The notes under the pieces are model-generated. The model ran no database searches, was not told the DNA's origin, and was given only the letters and a program-made list of their open reading frames with translations. A stretch of 64,000 nt of DNA from Denitromonas iodatirespirans (lineage in GTDB: Bacteria; Pseudomonadota; Gammaproteobacteria; Burkholderiales; Rhodocyclaceae), in NCBI RefSeq assembly GCF_018524365.1, contig NZ_JAEKFT010000022.1, forward strand, positions 23,309 through 87,308, read 5' to 3'. Shown here piece after piece: positions 45,689 to 55,059 of the stretch (positions within the stretch are counted from its first letter, which is position 1; each line of letters begins with the position of its first letter). The position numbers and the translations under genes were made by a program.

Positions 45689-45704
45689 GAGGGGGTTCGC
45701 CGAG

Positions 45705-45725
45705 GTATACACAAATTGTGTATAC
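45705..45725. promoter_or_regulatory. VanR operator 1
   Basis: GTATACACAA and TTGTGTATAC form perfect 10-base arms around a single A. FCD-type GntR regulators such as VanR bind TGTATACA-like dyads. It lies upstream of the -35 region of vanR. Confidence 0.75.
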
Positions 45726-45745
45726 AGCTATGGCAAAAATAGGCT

Positions 45746-45775
45746 TTGTTGTGCCTGGATTCATCTGTTTATATT
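45746..45775 (+). promoter_or_regulatory. Sigma-70-type promoter of vanR-vanA-vanB
   Basis: TTGTTG (45746-45751) and TATATT (45770-45775) are separated by 18 bases. It lies between two TGTATACA-type dyads, so repressor bound at either or both would block it. Confidence 0.5.
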
Positions 45776-45779
45776 GGAA

Positions 45780-45789
45780 GTGTATACAC
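45780..45789. promoter_or_regulatory. VanR operator 2, at the predicted start point
   Basis: GTGTATACAC is a perfect 10-base palindrome sharing TGTATACA with operator 1, 70 bp downstream of it. It overlaps the expected +1 region of the promoter at 45746-45775. Confidence 0.65.
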
Positions 45790-45829
45790 GAGGCCTGGGC
45801 TTCGTGGCATGACCACAGGACATCCAGCG

Positions 45830-46606
45830 ATGACGAGCAAGGCACGGCAGGGTGAAGACGGCGGTTCCCAGACGGTTCGGGCGCTGCTGAGACTGCGCGA
45901 GATGATTCTCTCCGGGCAACTGCCGGCTGGCGAGCGCATCGCCGAGCCGGCGGTGGCCGAAGCCACCGGCATCTCCCGCACGCCGATCCGCGCCGCGCTC
46001 ATCCGCTTGCAGGAAGAAGGCCTGATCGAGCCGATCCGGTCGGGCGGCTTCCGGGTGCGGGCCTTCTCGGCCGCCGAGATCCGCGACGCGATCGAAGTGC
46101 GCGGGGTGATGGAAGGGCTGGCCGCGCGGCTGGCGGCCGAGCGTGGCGTCGGCCGGGCGGCCCTGTCGGTTTTGCAGGGCTGCGTGCGCGAGATCGACGA
46201 TTTGCTGGCCTCAGGCGAGCTCGACGAGGCGCGCTTTGCCGCCTATGTCGAGGCCAATGCCCGTTTCCACGATGCCCTGGCCGGCGCCAGCGGCAGCGAG
46301 GTGGTGCAGCGTCAGGTGGTGCGTGCCAACGCGCTGCCCTTCGCCTCGGCCAACGGATTCGTGCGGGTGCAGGCGGCATCGGCCGATGCGCGCCGGACGC
46401 TGACGATTGCCAATGCACAACATGCCGCGGTGATCGAGGCGATCGCCCAGCGCGAGGGCGGCCGGGCCGAAGCGCTGATGCGCGAGCATGCGCGCATCGC
46501 CCACCGGAACCTCGAACATGTGCTCGACAACCCGGCGGTGATCGGCCTGATCCCCGGCGGCTGCCTGATCCAGGGGCCGCGCGATGCCGCCCCGGTACGC
46601 AAGTGA
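45830..46606 (+). CDS. vanR: GntR/FCD-family repressor of vanillate genes
   Basis: A 258-residue regulator. It has a winged HTH (LREMILSGQLPAGERIAEPAVAEATGISRTPIRAALIRLQEEGLIE) and an FCD effector domain (EIRDAIEVRGVMEGLAARLAAE; NARFHDALAGAS; HAAVIEAI; ALMREH) with the His/Asp positions that bind metal or ligand. The ATG at 45830 is chosen over ATG 45809 because AGGA precedes it. It stands 63 bases before vanA on the same strand, with TGTATACA dyads around its promoter. It is probably released by vanillate. Confidence 0.88.
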   Translation: MTSKARQGEDGGSQTVRALLRLREMILSGQLPAGERIAEPAVAEATGISRTPIRAALIRLQEEGLIEPIRSGGFRVRAFSAAEIRDAIEVRGVMEGLAARLAAERGVGRAALSVLQGCVREIDDLLASGELDEARFAAYVEANARFHDALAGASGSEVVQRQVVRANALPFASANGFVRVQAASADARRTLTIANAQHAAVIEAIAQREGGRAEALMREHARIAHRNLEHVLDNPAVIGLIPGGCLIQGPRDAAPVRK

Positions 46607-46669
46607 CCCGACCCGATAAAACGATTCGCGCCGGCCAAGGCGCACCAACACCAACGTGAGGACGACAAC

Positions 46670-47725
46670 ATGACATTCCAGAAAAATGCCTGGTACGTGG
46701 CGGCCATGGCCAGCGAAATCGACGACAAGCCGCTCGGGCGCCGCATCTGCGGGCTGCCGCTCGCTTTCTTCCGCGGCGAGGGCGGCCAGGTTGCCGCGGT
46801 CGAGGACTGGTGCCCCCATCGCGGTGCTCCCATGTCCCTGGGCAAGGTGGTCGACGGCAAGCTGGTGTGCGGCTATCACGGGCTGGCCATGGGCTGTAAC
46901 GGCAAGGCGCACTCGATGCCGGGCCAGCGGGTGGGCGGCTTTCCGGCCAACCGCAGCTATCCGGTGGTCGAGCGTCATGGCTTCATCTGGCTGTGGCCGG
47001 GCGACCCGGACAAGGCCGATCCGGCGCTGATCCACCAGCCGGTGTGGTCGGGCAATGCCGACTGGGCCTACGGCGGCGGCCTCTATCACATCAAGTGCGA
47101 CTACCGCCTGATGGTCGACAACCTGATGGACCTGACCCACGAGACCTATGTGCATTCGACCAGCATCGGCCAGGCCGAGATCGACGAATCGCCCTGCCGG
47201 ACCCGCACCGAAGGCGACGAGGTGATCACCAGCCGGTTCATGGAAAACATCATCGCGCCGCCGTTCTGGCAGATGGCGCTGCGCGCCAACGGGCTGCCGG
47301 ACGATCAACCGGTCGACCGCTGGCAGATCTGCCACTTCACGCCGCCCTCGCATGTGATGATCGAGGTCGGCGTGGCGCTGGCCGGCCATGGCGGCCATGA
47401 GGCACCGACGGACAAGAAGGCCTCCAGCCTGGTGGTCGATTTCATCACCCCCGAGACCGAGACCTCGATCTGGTATTTCTGGGGCATGGCGCGCGATTTC
47501 CGCCCCGGCGACGCGGCCCTCACCGATTCCATCCGCGAAGGGCAGGGCAAGATCTTCAGCGAAGACCTGGAAATGCTCGAACGCCAGCAGCAGAACCTGC
47601 TCGAATGGCCCGGCCGCAACCTGCTCAAACTCAACATCGACACGGGCGGCGTGCAGGCACGGCGGGTCATCGACCGCATGATCGCGGCCGACAGCGCGGG
47701 CGAAGCGGAGGTGACCAGCGCATGA
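46670..47725 (+). CDS. vanA: Vanillate O-demethylase oxygenase subunit
   Basis: A 351-residue Rieske non-heme iron oxygenase that converts vanillate to protocatechuate and formaldehyde. The Rieske cluster ligands are C48-x-H50 and C67-x2-H70 (WCPHRGAPM...LVCGYHG). The mononuclear iron site shows Asp154, His157 and His162 in DNLMDLTHETYVHS. It overlaps vanB by 4 bases (ATGA). It is the link between the ferulate genes and the protocatechuate ring-cleavage operon. Activity on related methoxybenzoates is possible. Confidence 0.94.
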   Translation: MTFQKNAWYVAAMASEIDDKPLGRRICGLPLAFFRGEGGQVAAVEDWCPHRGAPMSLGKVVDGKLVCGYHGLAMGCNGKAHSMPGQRVGGFPANRSYPVVERHGFIWLWPGDPDKADPALIHQPVWSGNADWAYGGGLYHIKCDYRLMVDNLMDLTHETYVHSTSIGQAEIDESPCRTRTEGDEVITSRFMENIIAPPFWQMALRANGLPDDQPVDRWQICHFTPPSHVMIEVGVALAGHGGHEAPTDKKASSLVVDFITPETETSIWYFWGMARDFRPGDAALTDSIREGQGKIFSEDLEMLERQQQNLLEWPGRNLLKLNIDTGGVQARRVIDRMIAADSAGEAEVTSA

Positions 47726-48687
47726 GCGAGACGCTGCTGACAGTCCGCGTGGCGGCGCGGCAGGCCGAGACGGCCGAGGTGAGCACCTTCGAACTGGTCG
47801 CTGCCGACGGCGGTGCACTGCCGGCCTTTGCCGCCGGCGCGCATCTCGATGTGCATGTGCCCGGTGGGTTGGTGCGCCAGTATTCCCTGTGCAATGCGCC
47901 GTCGGAGACGCATCGCTACCTGATCGGCGTGCTGCGCGATCCGAACTCGCGGGGCGGCTCGGCGGCCATGCATGATGCCGTCCAGGCGGGCGACACGCTG
48001 CAGATCAGCGCGCCGCGCAACCACTTCGCGCTGGACGAGAACGCCGGGCATCACCTGCTGTTGGCCGGGGGCATCGGGGTGACGCCGATCCTGTGCATGG
48101 CCGAAGCGCTGGCGGCGGGGGCGGGATCTTTCGATCTGCACTACTGCGCGCGCAGCGCCGATCGCATGGCGTTTCGCACCCGCCTGGCCGGGGCGGCCTT
48201 TGCCGACCGGGTGCTGCTGCACCTGGACGACGGCGATGCGGCGCAAAAGCTCGATATCGCCGCGACCCTGGCGGAGGCATCGCCGCAGACCCATCTGTAT
48301 GTGTGCGGGCCGGCCGGCTTCATCGAGGCGGTGCTCGACACCGCGCGCGCCCAAGGCTGGGCGGAGGCACGGCTGCATCGCGAGTTCTTCGCCGCGCCGG
48401 TGCATGACGACGAGGGCGACAGCGGGGCCTTTGAAATGGCGCTGGCGCAAACCGGCATCACCGTGCAAGTGGCCGCCGGCCAGAGCGCCGTCGCCGCGCT
48501 GCATGCGGCCGGCGTCGATGTGCCGGTGTCGTGCGAACAGGGTGTCTGCGGCACCTGCCTGACACGGGTGCTGGAAGGCACGCCGGACCACCGTGACGCC
48601 TATCTCACCGAAGACGAGCGGGCCGCCAACGACCAGTTCCTGCCCTGCTGCTCGCGTGCGCGCGGCCGCTTGGTCATCGACCTGTAA
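47722..48687 (+). CDS. vanB: Vanillate O-demethylase reductase subunit
   Basis: A 321-residue ferredoxin-NAD(P)+ reductase-type protein. It has FMN/FAD region RQYSLCNAPSE, a pyridine-nucleotide fold LLAGGIGVTPILCM and YVCGPAGFIEAVL, then a plant-type 2Fe-2S domain at the C-terminus (SCEQGVCGTCLTRV, first Cys near residue 271, and LPCCS). It passes electrons from NADH to VanA. Its start overlaps the vanA stop, so both subunits are made together. Confidence 0.94.
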   Translation: MSETLLTVRVAARQAETAEVSTFELVAADGGALPAFAAGAHLDVHVPGGLVRQYSLCNAPSETHRYLIGVLRDPNSRGGSAAMHDAVQAGDTLQISAPRNHFALDENAGHHLLLAGGIGVTPILCMAEALAAGAGSFDLHYCARSADRMAFRTRLAGAAFADRVLLHLDDGDAAQKLDIAATLAEASPQTHLYVCGPAGFIEAVLDTARAQGWAEARLHREFFAAPVHDDEGDSGAFEMALAQTGITVQVAAGQSAVAALHAAGVDVPVSCEQGVCGTCLTRVLEGTPDHRDAYLTEDERAANDQFLPCCSRARGRLVIDL

Positions 48688-48698
48688 GCGTCGAAGGG

Positions 48699-48720
48699 CG
48701 CCCGTCTCCCCCGACGGGCG
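48699..48720. terminator. Hairpin between vanB and the convergent chemoreceptor gene
   Basis: CGCCCGTC (48699-48706) and GACGGGCG (48713-48720) form a perfect 8-base stem in the 52-base convergent gap. It could serve both genes. No T-run. Confidence 0.55.
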
Positions 48721-48739
48721 TGGCGGCTTGGGGGGGCGT

Positions 48740-50440
48740 CTAGATCGTGAAGCGTGCGACGCTTTCGCGCAGCGCCCGCGCGGCCTGGTCGAGATCCTTG
48801 GACACCGCGGCGGTGCGCTCGCCGGCGACGCAGTTGTCTTCGCTCATGCGGGCGATGGCCTCGACCCGTTGGGAGATGCCGCTGGCGGCCTGGTCTTGCT
48901 GGGCGAGCGCGGCGGCCACCTGGTCTACCACCGCCGTCACCTGGTGGGTGCTGTCGCGGATCTGCAGGATCTGGCCCGCGGCCGATTCGGAGAGGCTGCG
49001 GCTGTCCTGCGCCCGCGCCACCACCGCGCCGACATGGCCGACCGCGCTGCGCGCGGCCGACTGCATCGACTGGATGATGTCGGCGATCTGCCCGGCCGAG
49101 GTGGCGGTGCGTTCGGCCAGTTTGCGCACCTCCTCGGCCACGACGGCGAAGCCGCGGCCGTGCTCGCCGGCGCGCGCCGCTTCGATCGAGGCATTGAGCG
49201 CCAGCAGGTTGGTCTGATCGGCCACCTCCTGGATCACGCCGATCACGTTGGAGATGCTTTCCGATTTGTCCCCCAGCTCGCCCACCGTCTGACCGGCGCG
49301 GGTGATTTCGGCGGCCACCCGTTCCATTTCGCGGGTGGTCTGGCCGATGCTGTCGGCGCCGGCGTTCGCGGCTGCCCGGGCCTCTTCGGCGCGGCCCAGC
49401 GCATCGCGCGTGTTGAGGCTGATCTGGCTGATGCCGGTGGTCATGCCCTCGACGGTGTCGGCCATCTGCGTGGCCGCTTCGCGCTGCTTGCCGGCAGCGT
49501 CGGTCACCTGGTGCGAGACAGCCAGCACCTGGGTGGCCGCCTCGCTGACGGTGTGGGTGCTGGCGCTCACTTCGCGCAGGGACTGGTGGATGCGCTCGAG
49601 CAGCTGATTGAAGGCGTGGGCGGTCTGGGCCGCCTCGTCATGTCCGTCGACCTTGGCGCGGCGGGTGAAGTCGTTGCTGTGAGCGATCTCCGAGATGGTC
49701 GAGCGGATCGCGTGCAAGGCCGAGATGACGCTGCGGGCGACGGTCAGGCCGAGCCCGATCAGCAGCAGGGTGGCCAGTGCGATGACGGCCAGCATCAGCT
49801 GGTGGGTGCTCTGGATGGCGGCCTCGTCCTCGGCGCGCTGGGCGTCGGCCGCGCTCACCTGGAAGTCGATCAATTCCTTGAGGATCGGCAGAAGCCGGGA
49901 CAGCGTGCCGGTCCATTGGGCGGTCTGCGAAGCAAACACCGCGTAGTGGGTCGAGATGCGGCTCCAGCTGTCGGCGTCGGCCACCGCCTGGGCGACTTCC
50001 ATCTGGCGTTGGTCGGTGAGTTTGAAGTCCTCCCACACGGCCTTGAACTGCGACCACTTTTCGGCTTCCTCCGCCGGTTTCGGCAGCGCGTCGTAGGTGG
50101 CGAAGGCCTTGTCCGCCGTGGCATTCGCCGTGTTGGTCTGGGCGATCAGGTCGGTGAAGATGTATTTGCCTTCCTCCAGCATGTCGCTCATGTCGTCCTG
50201 CTCCTCGTATTGCTGCGGGCGCCAGGCGACGCCGTCCTGCATGGCCTTGGCGGCCTGCAGGCGGGCCGAGCGCAGGGCGCCCAGCGCGCTGACCGCGGGC
50301 AGGCTGCGTTCGCTGATCTCCTGCAGGGCTGAGCCGAGGCGTTCGATGCTGAGCCAGCCTCCAAGCCCCACCAGCGCCAGCGCCGCGATCGCGGTGGTGA
50401 TCAGCAGATGGAGCTTGAGGCGAACGGTCAATCGAAGCAT
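48740..50440 (-). CDS. Methyl-accepting chemotaxis protein with 4-helix-bundle sensor
   Basis: A 566-residue chemoreceptor. TM1 is at about residues 10-30, followed by a 4HB-type periplasmic sensor of about 185 residues, TM2 near 215-237, HAMP, and a signalling domain with [20 protein letters not shown]. No pentapeptide tether is present at the C-terminus. It is convergent to vanB and lies between the vanillate and protocatechuate genes, so taxis toward aromatic acids is plausible but unproven. A possible flagellar-type promoter lies upstream. Confidence 0.9.
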   Translation of the reverse strand: MLRLTVRLKLHLLITTAIAALALVGLGGWLSIERLGSALQEISERSLPAVSALGALRSARLQAAKAMQDGVAWRPQQYEEQDDMSDMLEEGKYIFTDLIAQTNTANATADKAFATYDALPKPAEEAEKWSQFKAVWEDFKLTDQRQMEVAQAVADADSWSRISTHYAVFASQTAQWTGTLSRLLPILKELIDFQVSAADAQRAEDEAAIQSTHQLMLAVIALATLLLIGLGLTVARSVISALHAIRSTISEIAHSNDFTRRAKVDGHDEAAQTAHAFNQLLERIHQSLREVSASTHTVSEAATQVLAVSHQVTDAAGKQREAATQMADTVEGMTTGISQISLNTRDALGRAEEARAAANAGADSIGQTTREMERVAAEITRAGQTVGELGDKSESISNVIGVIQEVADQTNLLALNASIEAARAGEHGRGFAVVAEEVRKLAERTATSAGQIADIIQSMQSAARSAVGHVGAVVARAQDSRSLSESAAGQILQIRDSTHQVTAVVDQVAAALAQQDQAASGISQRVEAIARMSEDNCVAGERTAAVSKDLDQAARALRESVARFTI

Positions 50441-50957
50441 GTGGGGGGTCTCCTGGTTGTGTCGGGGCCGCGCATGGGGATGCGGAGCCGCGCTATGTGG
50501 CCCTTATACGGTGGTGTTGCCCGAAGCTTTAAACCCGCACCGGCCGCTGCGCGGCGCACAGGTGGCACCCGGCCCGGCGCGGAAAGTACGGCGAAGCGGT
50601 GGCTGCGGCGTATGTCGATGTCGTGCTCGTGTCGGGCCGGCGTGGGGCGCGCGACGGGCTGAATGCCTTGTGCCGAAAGGTGTCCGAGCGACTTCGCCAT
50701 GACTTGCCGTGAGCGCCGAAGCGGTGGGGTCGGCCGTCGCTCCGGGGCCGGGTGGGTGGGGGCCGCAGGCGTCGTGCCGGGCCGTCGAATGCCGAGGCGC
50801 TCTAGCTGCTATGTCGACCTGGGTATGAGTCAGCCGGGGGTGGGGAAATATTCTGGTTCACACGAGAGTGCGGCCAGTGACGGTCCGCACCGCGCTAGCA
50901 CAGGAGGCAGGACGATTGGATACCCCTCAGAGATGCCACGACGGGTGCACGCCGGCG
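50441..50957. other. 517-base divergent gap, no gene seen
   Basis: It lies between the minus-strand chemoreceptor and a plus-strand binding protein. Apart from the sigma-28-like element at 50504-50531 and a short AT-richer patch near 50845-50865, I see no gene, repeat or strong regulatory motif. Confidence 0.5.
50504..50531 (-). promoter_or_regulatory. Possible sigma-28 (flagellar) promoter for the chemoreceptor
   Basis: On the minus strand TAAAGCTT (50531-50524) is followed by 12 bases and CCGTATAA (50511-50504), resembling TAAAGTTT-N11-GCCGATAA with one extra base in spacing. It sits about 65 bases before the chemoreceptor start. Confidence 0.35.
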
Positions 50958-52085
50958 ATGCACGGATGTGGCGGCGGTGGGCGGTGGCGGCGACGTTTAC
51001 ATGCCCTGGTCGTGGCGGCGGCGGTGTGGCCCGGCGTCGGCATGGCTCAGACGCTGCGCATCGGCCAGTCGCTGTCCGACATGCCGGATAGCTACAAGAT
51101 TTCGGCGAGCATCGCTTACACCACCGATGCGCTGGTCGCCGCTGTCAATGCGCGCGGCGGCATCCAGGGCGTGCCGATCGAGCTCGTCACGCTCAAGGAC
51201 GACGGCAGCGTCGAGGACTATGCGCGGAATGTCCAGCGGCTGCTGACGGAGGACAAGGTGCTGGCGGTCATCAACTGCATCGGCGATCGGCGCTGCATCG
51301 AAGCGCAGAAACGGGTGGTCGCGCAGGATGCCGCGTTGGTGGGGACGTTCTCCGGCGCGCCGGAGCTGCGGGGCTCGCCCGCGCATGTGTTCCCGGTGCG
51401 CGCCTCGTATGCCGCCGAGGCGGAGGCCCTGGCGCGCCAACTGGCGACCATGGGCACGCAGTCGGTCGTCGTGCTGTCCGACGGTGCGAGCCTGCCGGCC
51501 AAAGCGCGGGCGCTGGCCGAGGCGCTGGAGATGCGTGCAGTCGCCAGCCGGACGATCGAAGTGGCGCCGACCAAGGCGTCCATGGGCAAGGCCATCGAGG
51601 CGCTTGAGGCGAACCCGCCGTCGGTCTTGCTGCTCGATCTGACGGCGCCGTCCGTTGTTGTTCTGGGCGATATCGTGCTGCACGACAAGCCGCGGCTGCC
51701 GGCGGTGATCGCCTCGCTGTCGGATGCGTCGCTGGCGCTGAGCATCGGCACCTTTCGCGGCAAGACCTTCGGATTCACGACGGTGGTGCCGAACCCGGAA
51801 TCTCTGTCATCGGCGCTGGCCAGCCAGTTCAGAAGCGATATCTCGGAGCACGCGTACGGGATGACCCACCCCGGCCTCGAGGCCTACCTGAACCTGCGCG
51901 TGGTGCTCGATGCGCTGGGGCGGAGCGAGCGGCCAGCGAGCCGCAGGGCGCTGCGGGAGCGGCTTGCCCGCACCGAGACGATGGTGATCGGCGAGCTGGA
52001 GGTGGCGCCGTCGGGGCAGCTGCCGGGCGGCGGGGCGCGGGTCGGCCTGGGCGTGTTGTCGGCGCGCGGCGTCATCCTGGAATGA
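50958..52085 (+). CDS. Branched-chain-amino-acid-type periplasmic binding protein, orphan
   Basis: A protein of about 375 residues with a signal peptide (RRRLHALVVAAAVWPGVGMA-QTL). It has a Peripla_BP_6/LivK-like fold: TLRIGQSLSDMP, YTTDALVAAVNARGGIQGVPIELVTLKDDGS, RNVQRLLTEDKVLAVINCIG. No permease or ATPase genes follow. The start is uncertain (in-frame ATG at 50868 also possible; neither has a good ribosome site). Orphan LivK-like proteins near aromatic genes often bind aromatic acids, serving transport by a distant ABC system or a sensor. Confidence 0.75.
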   Translation: MHGCGGGGRWRRRLHALVVAAAVWPGVGMAQTLRIGQSLSDMPDSYKISASIAYTTDALVAAVNARGGIQGVPIELVTLKDDGSVEDYARNVQRLLTEDKVLAVINCIGDRRCIEAQKRVVAQDAALVGTFSGAPELRGSPAHVFPVRASYAAEAEALARQLATMGTQSVVVLSDGASLPAKARALAEALEMRAVASRTIEVAPTKASMGKAIEALEANPPSVLLLDLTAPSVVVLGDIVLHDKPRLPAVIASLSDASLALSIGTFRGKTFGFTTVVPNPESLSSALASQFRSDISEHAYGMTHPGLEAYLNLRVVLDALGRSERPASRRALRERLARTETMVIGELEVAPSGQLPGGGARVGLGVLSARGVILE

Positions 52086-52094
52086 CGCCGCGCC

Positions 52095-52994
52095 TCAGGT
52101 GCCGGGCAGCAGGGTGCGCACCTGGGTTTCGATCAGTTCGACGAGGTTGCGCTGCACCTGCGTCATGGGGCGACGCGCGCTGACCGCCCAGGCCAGGCGC
52201 GCGACCAGCGCGGGGTTCTGGATCGGCCGCAGATGGAAATCCGTGTCGCGGCCGAAGGCGTGAAGCGCGCTGGCCGGGAGGATGGCTGCACCGAGTCCGT
52301 CGGCGACCAGATCGAGGATGGCAGGGATGGCGTCGGCTTCGATGGCGATGCGGGGTCGGCGCCCGCGCGTGGCCAGTTCATGCTCGACCAGCATGCGGAT
52401 GGCGTTGGGCCGGCTGGGCATGATCAGCGGCAGCTTGGCCACCGCTTCGAGGTCGATCGGGCCGGTGTCGCTGGCATGGCGGCTCGATTGCAGCAGGTGC
52501 AAGGCCTGGTTGGTCAGCGGGTGGATCTCGATCTCCGGCGACGGCCGGCTGTCGTAGATCAGGGCCACATCCAGCCGGCCCTGGGCGATCGATTCCTGCA
52601 TGGTGACCGACAGGCCCTCGCTGATGGTCAGGATCGCATCCGGCATCGCGGTCTGGAAGGCGCGGGTGAGCGGCACCGTGAGCACCCGCGCCAGGCTCGG
52701 CGGCAAGCCGACGGCGACACGGCCGACATAACCGCCGCGCGCGCGAGAGAGTTCTTCGCGAATGCGCTCGACCTGATGCAGCACGCCGCGGCCGTGTTCG
52801 AGCATGATCTTGCCGGCTTCGGTCATCGTCACGCCGCGCCCGTTGCGCAGCAGCAGCGGCTGGCGCAACTCGATCTCGAGCCGCCGGATCTGCCGGCTCA
52901 GCGCGGGCTGCGCGATGTCGAGGGCGACGGAGGCGTGGGTAAAACTGCCCAGTTCGGCCACCCGCACGAAGTATTCGATCTGCTTGAGGTCCAT
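52095..52994 (-). CDS. LysR-family regulator, likely of the protocatechuate 4,5-cleavage operon (PmdR/LigR-like)
   Basis: A 299-residue LysR regulator. HTH at residues about 1-60 (MDLKQIEYFVRVAELGSFTHASVALDIAQPALSRQIRRLE), effector domain from about 90 (VGLPPSLARVLTVPL; AILTISEGLSVTMQESIAQGRLDVALIYD). It belongs to the CynR/NAC-like group. It is divergent from the lig operon with a LysR box in the gap. The start at 52994 is set by homology. It probably responds to protocatechuate or a ring-cleavage product. Confidence 0.85.
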   Translation of the reverse strand: MDLKQIEYFVRVAELGSFTHASVALDIAQPALSRQIRRLEIELRQPLLLRNGRGVTMTEAGKIMLEHGRGVLHQVERIREELSRARGGYVGRVAVGLPPSLARVLTVPLTRAFQTAMPDAILTISEGLSVTMQESIAQGRLDVALIYDSRPSPEIEIHPLTNQALHLLQSSRHASDTGPIDLEAVAKLPLIMPSRPNAIRMLVEHELATRGRRPRIAIEADAIPAILDLVADGLGAAILPASALHAFGRDTDFHLRPIQNPALVARLAWAVSARRPMTQVQRNLVELIETQVRTLLPGT

Positions 52995-53015
52995 GTCGTG
53001 CCGTCCACTTGGTGA

Positions 53016-53030
53016 ATACCTAGGGTGTAC
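53016..53030. promoter_or_regulatory. LysR box upstream of the lig-operon regulator
   Basis: ATAC (53016-53019), 7 bases, GTAC (53027-53030): a T-N11-A type box nearly matching ATAC-N7-GTAT. It lies 22 bp before the LysR start and about 220 bp before the first operon gene, so it may autoregulate the LysR gene and activate the operon. Confidence 0.5.
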
Positions 53031-53252
53031 ATATAACAGATTGAAATGGCTCCGGGGGCAAGTCATGCGATGTATAAGCGTCTAAAAAGTTCTTTTTTTG
53101 CTTGAGGTATGCCTGTTTTATCTAGCTGATAGCGAGGGCTCGGGCTGTTGTGTCGGGATGGGAGTGACCACAATCCAGACCATGAAACCCATGCGATCAC
53201 GCTTTCTCCAGAGGCTGTCCGCGTCGGTGCGTCCGGATGCCGGAGTGCCCGC

Positions 53253-53975
53253 ATGACGCCCCTGCTCGGGATCTCTTCCATGGCCCCGCGGCTGGTGCTG
53301 GCCGAGCTGGCCGAGGCCTATACCGCGCGCTCGGGCTGCCCGGTGCGCTTCGCGGCCGGCGGCGGCGTCGAGGTGGCGCAGCGCGTGCGATCCGGCGAGC
53401 GCTTCGACGTGGTGGTGCTGGCGTCGGACGCGATCGAGCAGTTGATGGCCTCGGGGCATGTCATGCCCGGCGGGCGGGTCGACCTGCTGTGCTCGGGCGT
53501 GGCCGTGGCGGTGCGGGCCGGCCAGGCGCATCCGGACCTGAGCACCGAGGCGTCGGTACGTGCCGCCGTGCTGGCGGCTGACCGCGTCGGCTACTCGACC
53601 GGCCCGAGCGGCCGGGCGCTGACCGACTTGTTCGCGCGCTGGGGCATTGCCGAGCGCATGGCGGGGCGGCTGGTGTGTGCCGCACCGGGCGAGCCGGTCG
53701 CGTCGCTGGTGGCGGATGGGCGAGTGGCGCTCGGCTTCCAGCAGCGCTCGGAGCTGATCCATGCGGACGGTATCGAGGTGGTCGGCGATCTGCCGCCGGC
53801 CATCCAGATCGTGACGACGTTTTCCGCCGGCATCTGCGCCGGCACGGCGCGGGCTGCGGCGGTGCGCGAGATGCTCGCGTTCATGAATTCCCCCGACGCG
53901 GTGGCGGCCAAGCAACGACAGGGCATGGGGCCGGCGGTGCCGGGTATTGCTCATTCAAGGAGTCAGACGCTGTGA
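53253..53975 (+). CDS. ModA-like substrate-binding-fold protein without signal peptide
   Basis: A 240-residue protein of the molybdate-binding/SBP_bac_11 fold: GISSMAPRLVLAELAEAYTARSG, VRFAAGGGVEVAQRVRSGERFDVVVLASDAIEQLM, GPSGRALTDLFARWGI. It starts directly at the domain with no export signal, so it is probably cytoplasmic. It is first in the lig operon and overlaps ligJ (GTGA at 53972-53975). Its role in the pathway is unknown; an enzyme for the otherwise missing 4-oxalomesaconate tautomerisation or a small-molecule sensor are possibilities. An upstream in-frame extension exists but adds no signal peptide. Confidence 0.7.
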   Translation: MTPLLGISSMAPRLVLAELAEAYTARSGCPVRFAAGGGVEVAQRVRSGERFDVVVLASDAIEQLMASGHVMPGGRVDLLCSGVAVAVRAGQAHPDLSTEASVRAAVLAADRVGYSTGPSGRALTDLFARWGIAERMAGRLVCAAPGEPVASLVADGRVALGFQQRSELIHADGIEVVGDLPPAIQIVTTFSAGICAGTARAAAVREMLAFMNSPDAVAAKQRQGMGPAVPGIAHSRSQTL

Positions 53976-55000
53976 TTATCGACATTCACGGTCACTACAC
54001 GACCGCGCCCAAGGCGCTCGAGGACTGGCGAAACCGCCAGATCGCCGGCATCAAGGATCCGTCCGCGATGCCCGCGCTCAGCGAGCTCAAGATCTCCGAC
54101 GACGAGCTGCGCGAGACCATCGAATCCAACCAGCTCAAGAAGATGCTCGAGCGCGGTTCGGACCTGACCATCTTCAGCCCGCGCGCCAGCTTCATGGCCC
54201 ATCACATCGGCGATTTCAACGTGAGCGCCACCTGGGCGGCGATCTGCAACGAGCTGTGCTACCGGGTCAGCCAGCTGTTCCCGGACTACTTCATCGGCGC
54301 CGCCATGCTGCCGCAGAGCCCGGGCGTGGATCCGGCCAGCTGCATCCCCGAGTTGGAAAAATGCGTCAAGGAATACGGCTTCGTCGCCATCAACCTCAAT
54401 CCGGACCCCTCGGGCGGCCACTGGACCAGCCCGCCGCTGACTGACCGCCACTGGTACCCCATCTACGAAAAGATGGTCGAGTACGACATCCCGGCCATGG
54501 TCCATGTCAGCACCAGCTGCAATGCGTGCTTCCACACCACCGGCGCCCATTATCTGAACGCCGACACCACGGCCTTCATGCAGTTGCTCCAGGGCGATCT
54601 GTTCCGCGACTTCCCGACGCTCAAGTTCGTCATTCCGCATGGCGGCGGCGCGGTGCCCTACCACTGGGGCCGCTTCCGCGGGCTGGCCCAGGCGCTGGAC
54701 AAGCCGCTGCTCGCCGAGCACCTGATGAACAACGTGTTCTTCGACACCTGCGTCTATCACCAGCCGGGCATCGATCTGCTCACCCAGGTGATCCCGGTGG
54801 ACAACATCCTGTTCGCCTCCGAGATGATCGGCGCGGTGCGCGGCATCGATCCGGAAACCGGCCACCCCTTCGACGACACCAAGCGCTACATCGAAGCCAC
54901 GCTGAACCTGTCGGCCGAGGATCGCTACAAGGTGTACGAGGGCAATGCCCGCCGCGTCTATCCGCGCCTGGATGCCGCGCTCAAAGCGGCAGGGCGGTGA
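53972..55000 (+). CDS. ligJ: 4-oxalomesaconate hydratase
   Basis: A 342-residue amidohydrolase-2 family enzyme (LigJ/PmdE, about 341 residues in sphingomonads). It hydrates 4-oxalomesaconate to 4-carboxy-4-hydroxy-2-oxoadipate. Metal-site segments are [47 protein letters not shown] and FASEMIGAV. It starts with GTG, 9 bases after AAGGAG and overlapping the previous stop. It is followed by the aldolase gene that uses its product. Confidence 0.9.
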   Translation: MIIDIHGHYTTAPKALEDWRNRQIAGIKDPSAMPALSELKISDDELRETIESNQLKKMLERGSDLTIFSPRASFMAHHIGDFNVSATWAAICNELCYRVSQLFPDYFIGAAMLPQSPGVDPASCIPELEKCVKEYGFVAINLNPDPSGGHWTSPPLTDRHWYPIYEKMVEYDIPAMVHVSTSCNACFHTTGAHYLNADTTAFMQLLQGDLFRDFPTLKFVIPHGGGAVPYHWGRFRGLAQALDKPLLAEHLMNNVFFDTCVYHQPGIDLLTQVIPVDNILFASEMIGAVRGIDPETGHPFDDTKRYIEATLNLSAEDRYKVYEGNARRVYPRLDAALKAAGR

Positions 55001-55059
55001 TTGGTGATGGGGAAGTGGTCAAGCGCGGATCGCTGCGGCCTTCGAACTTGGAGATATTC

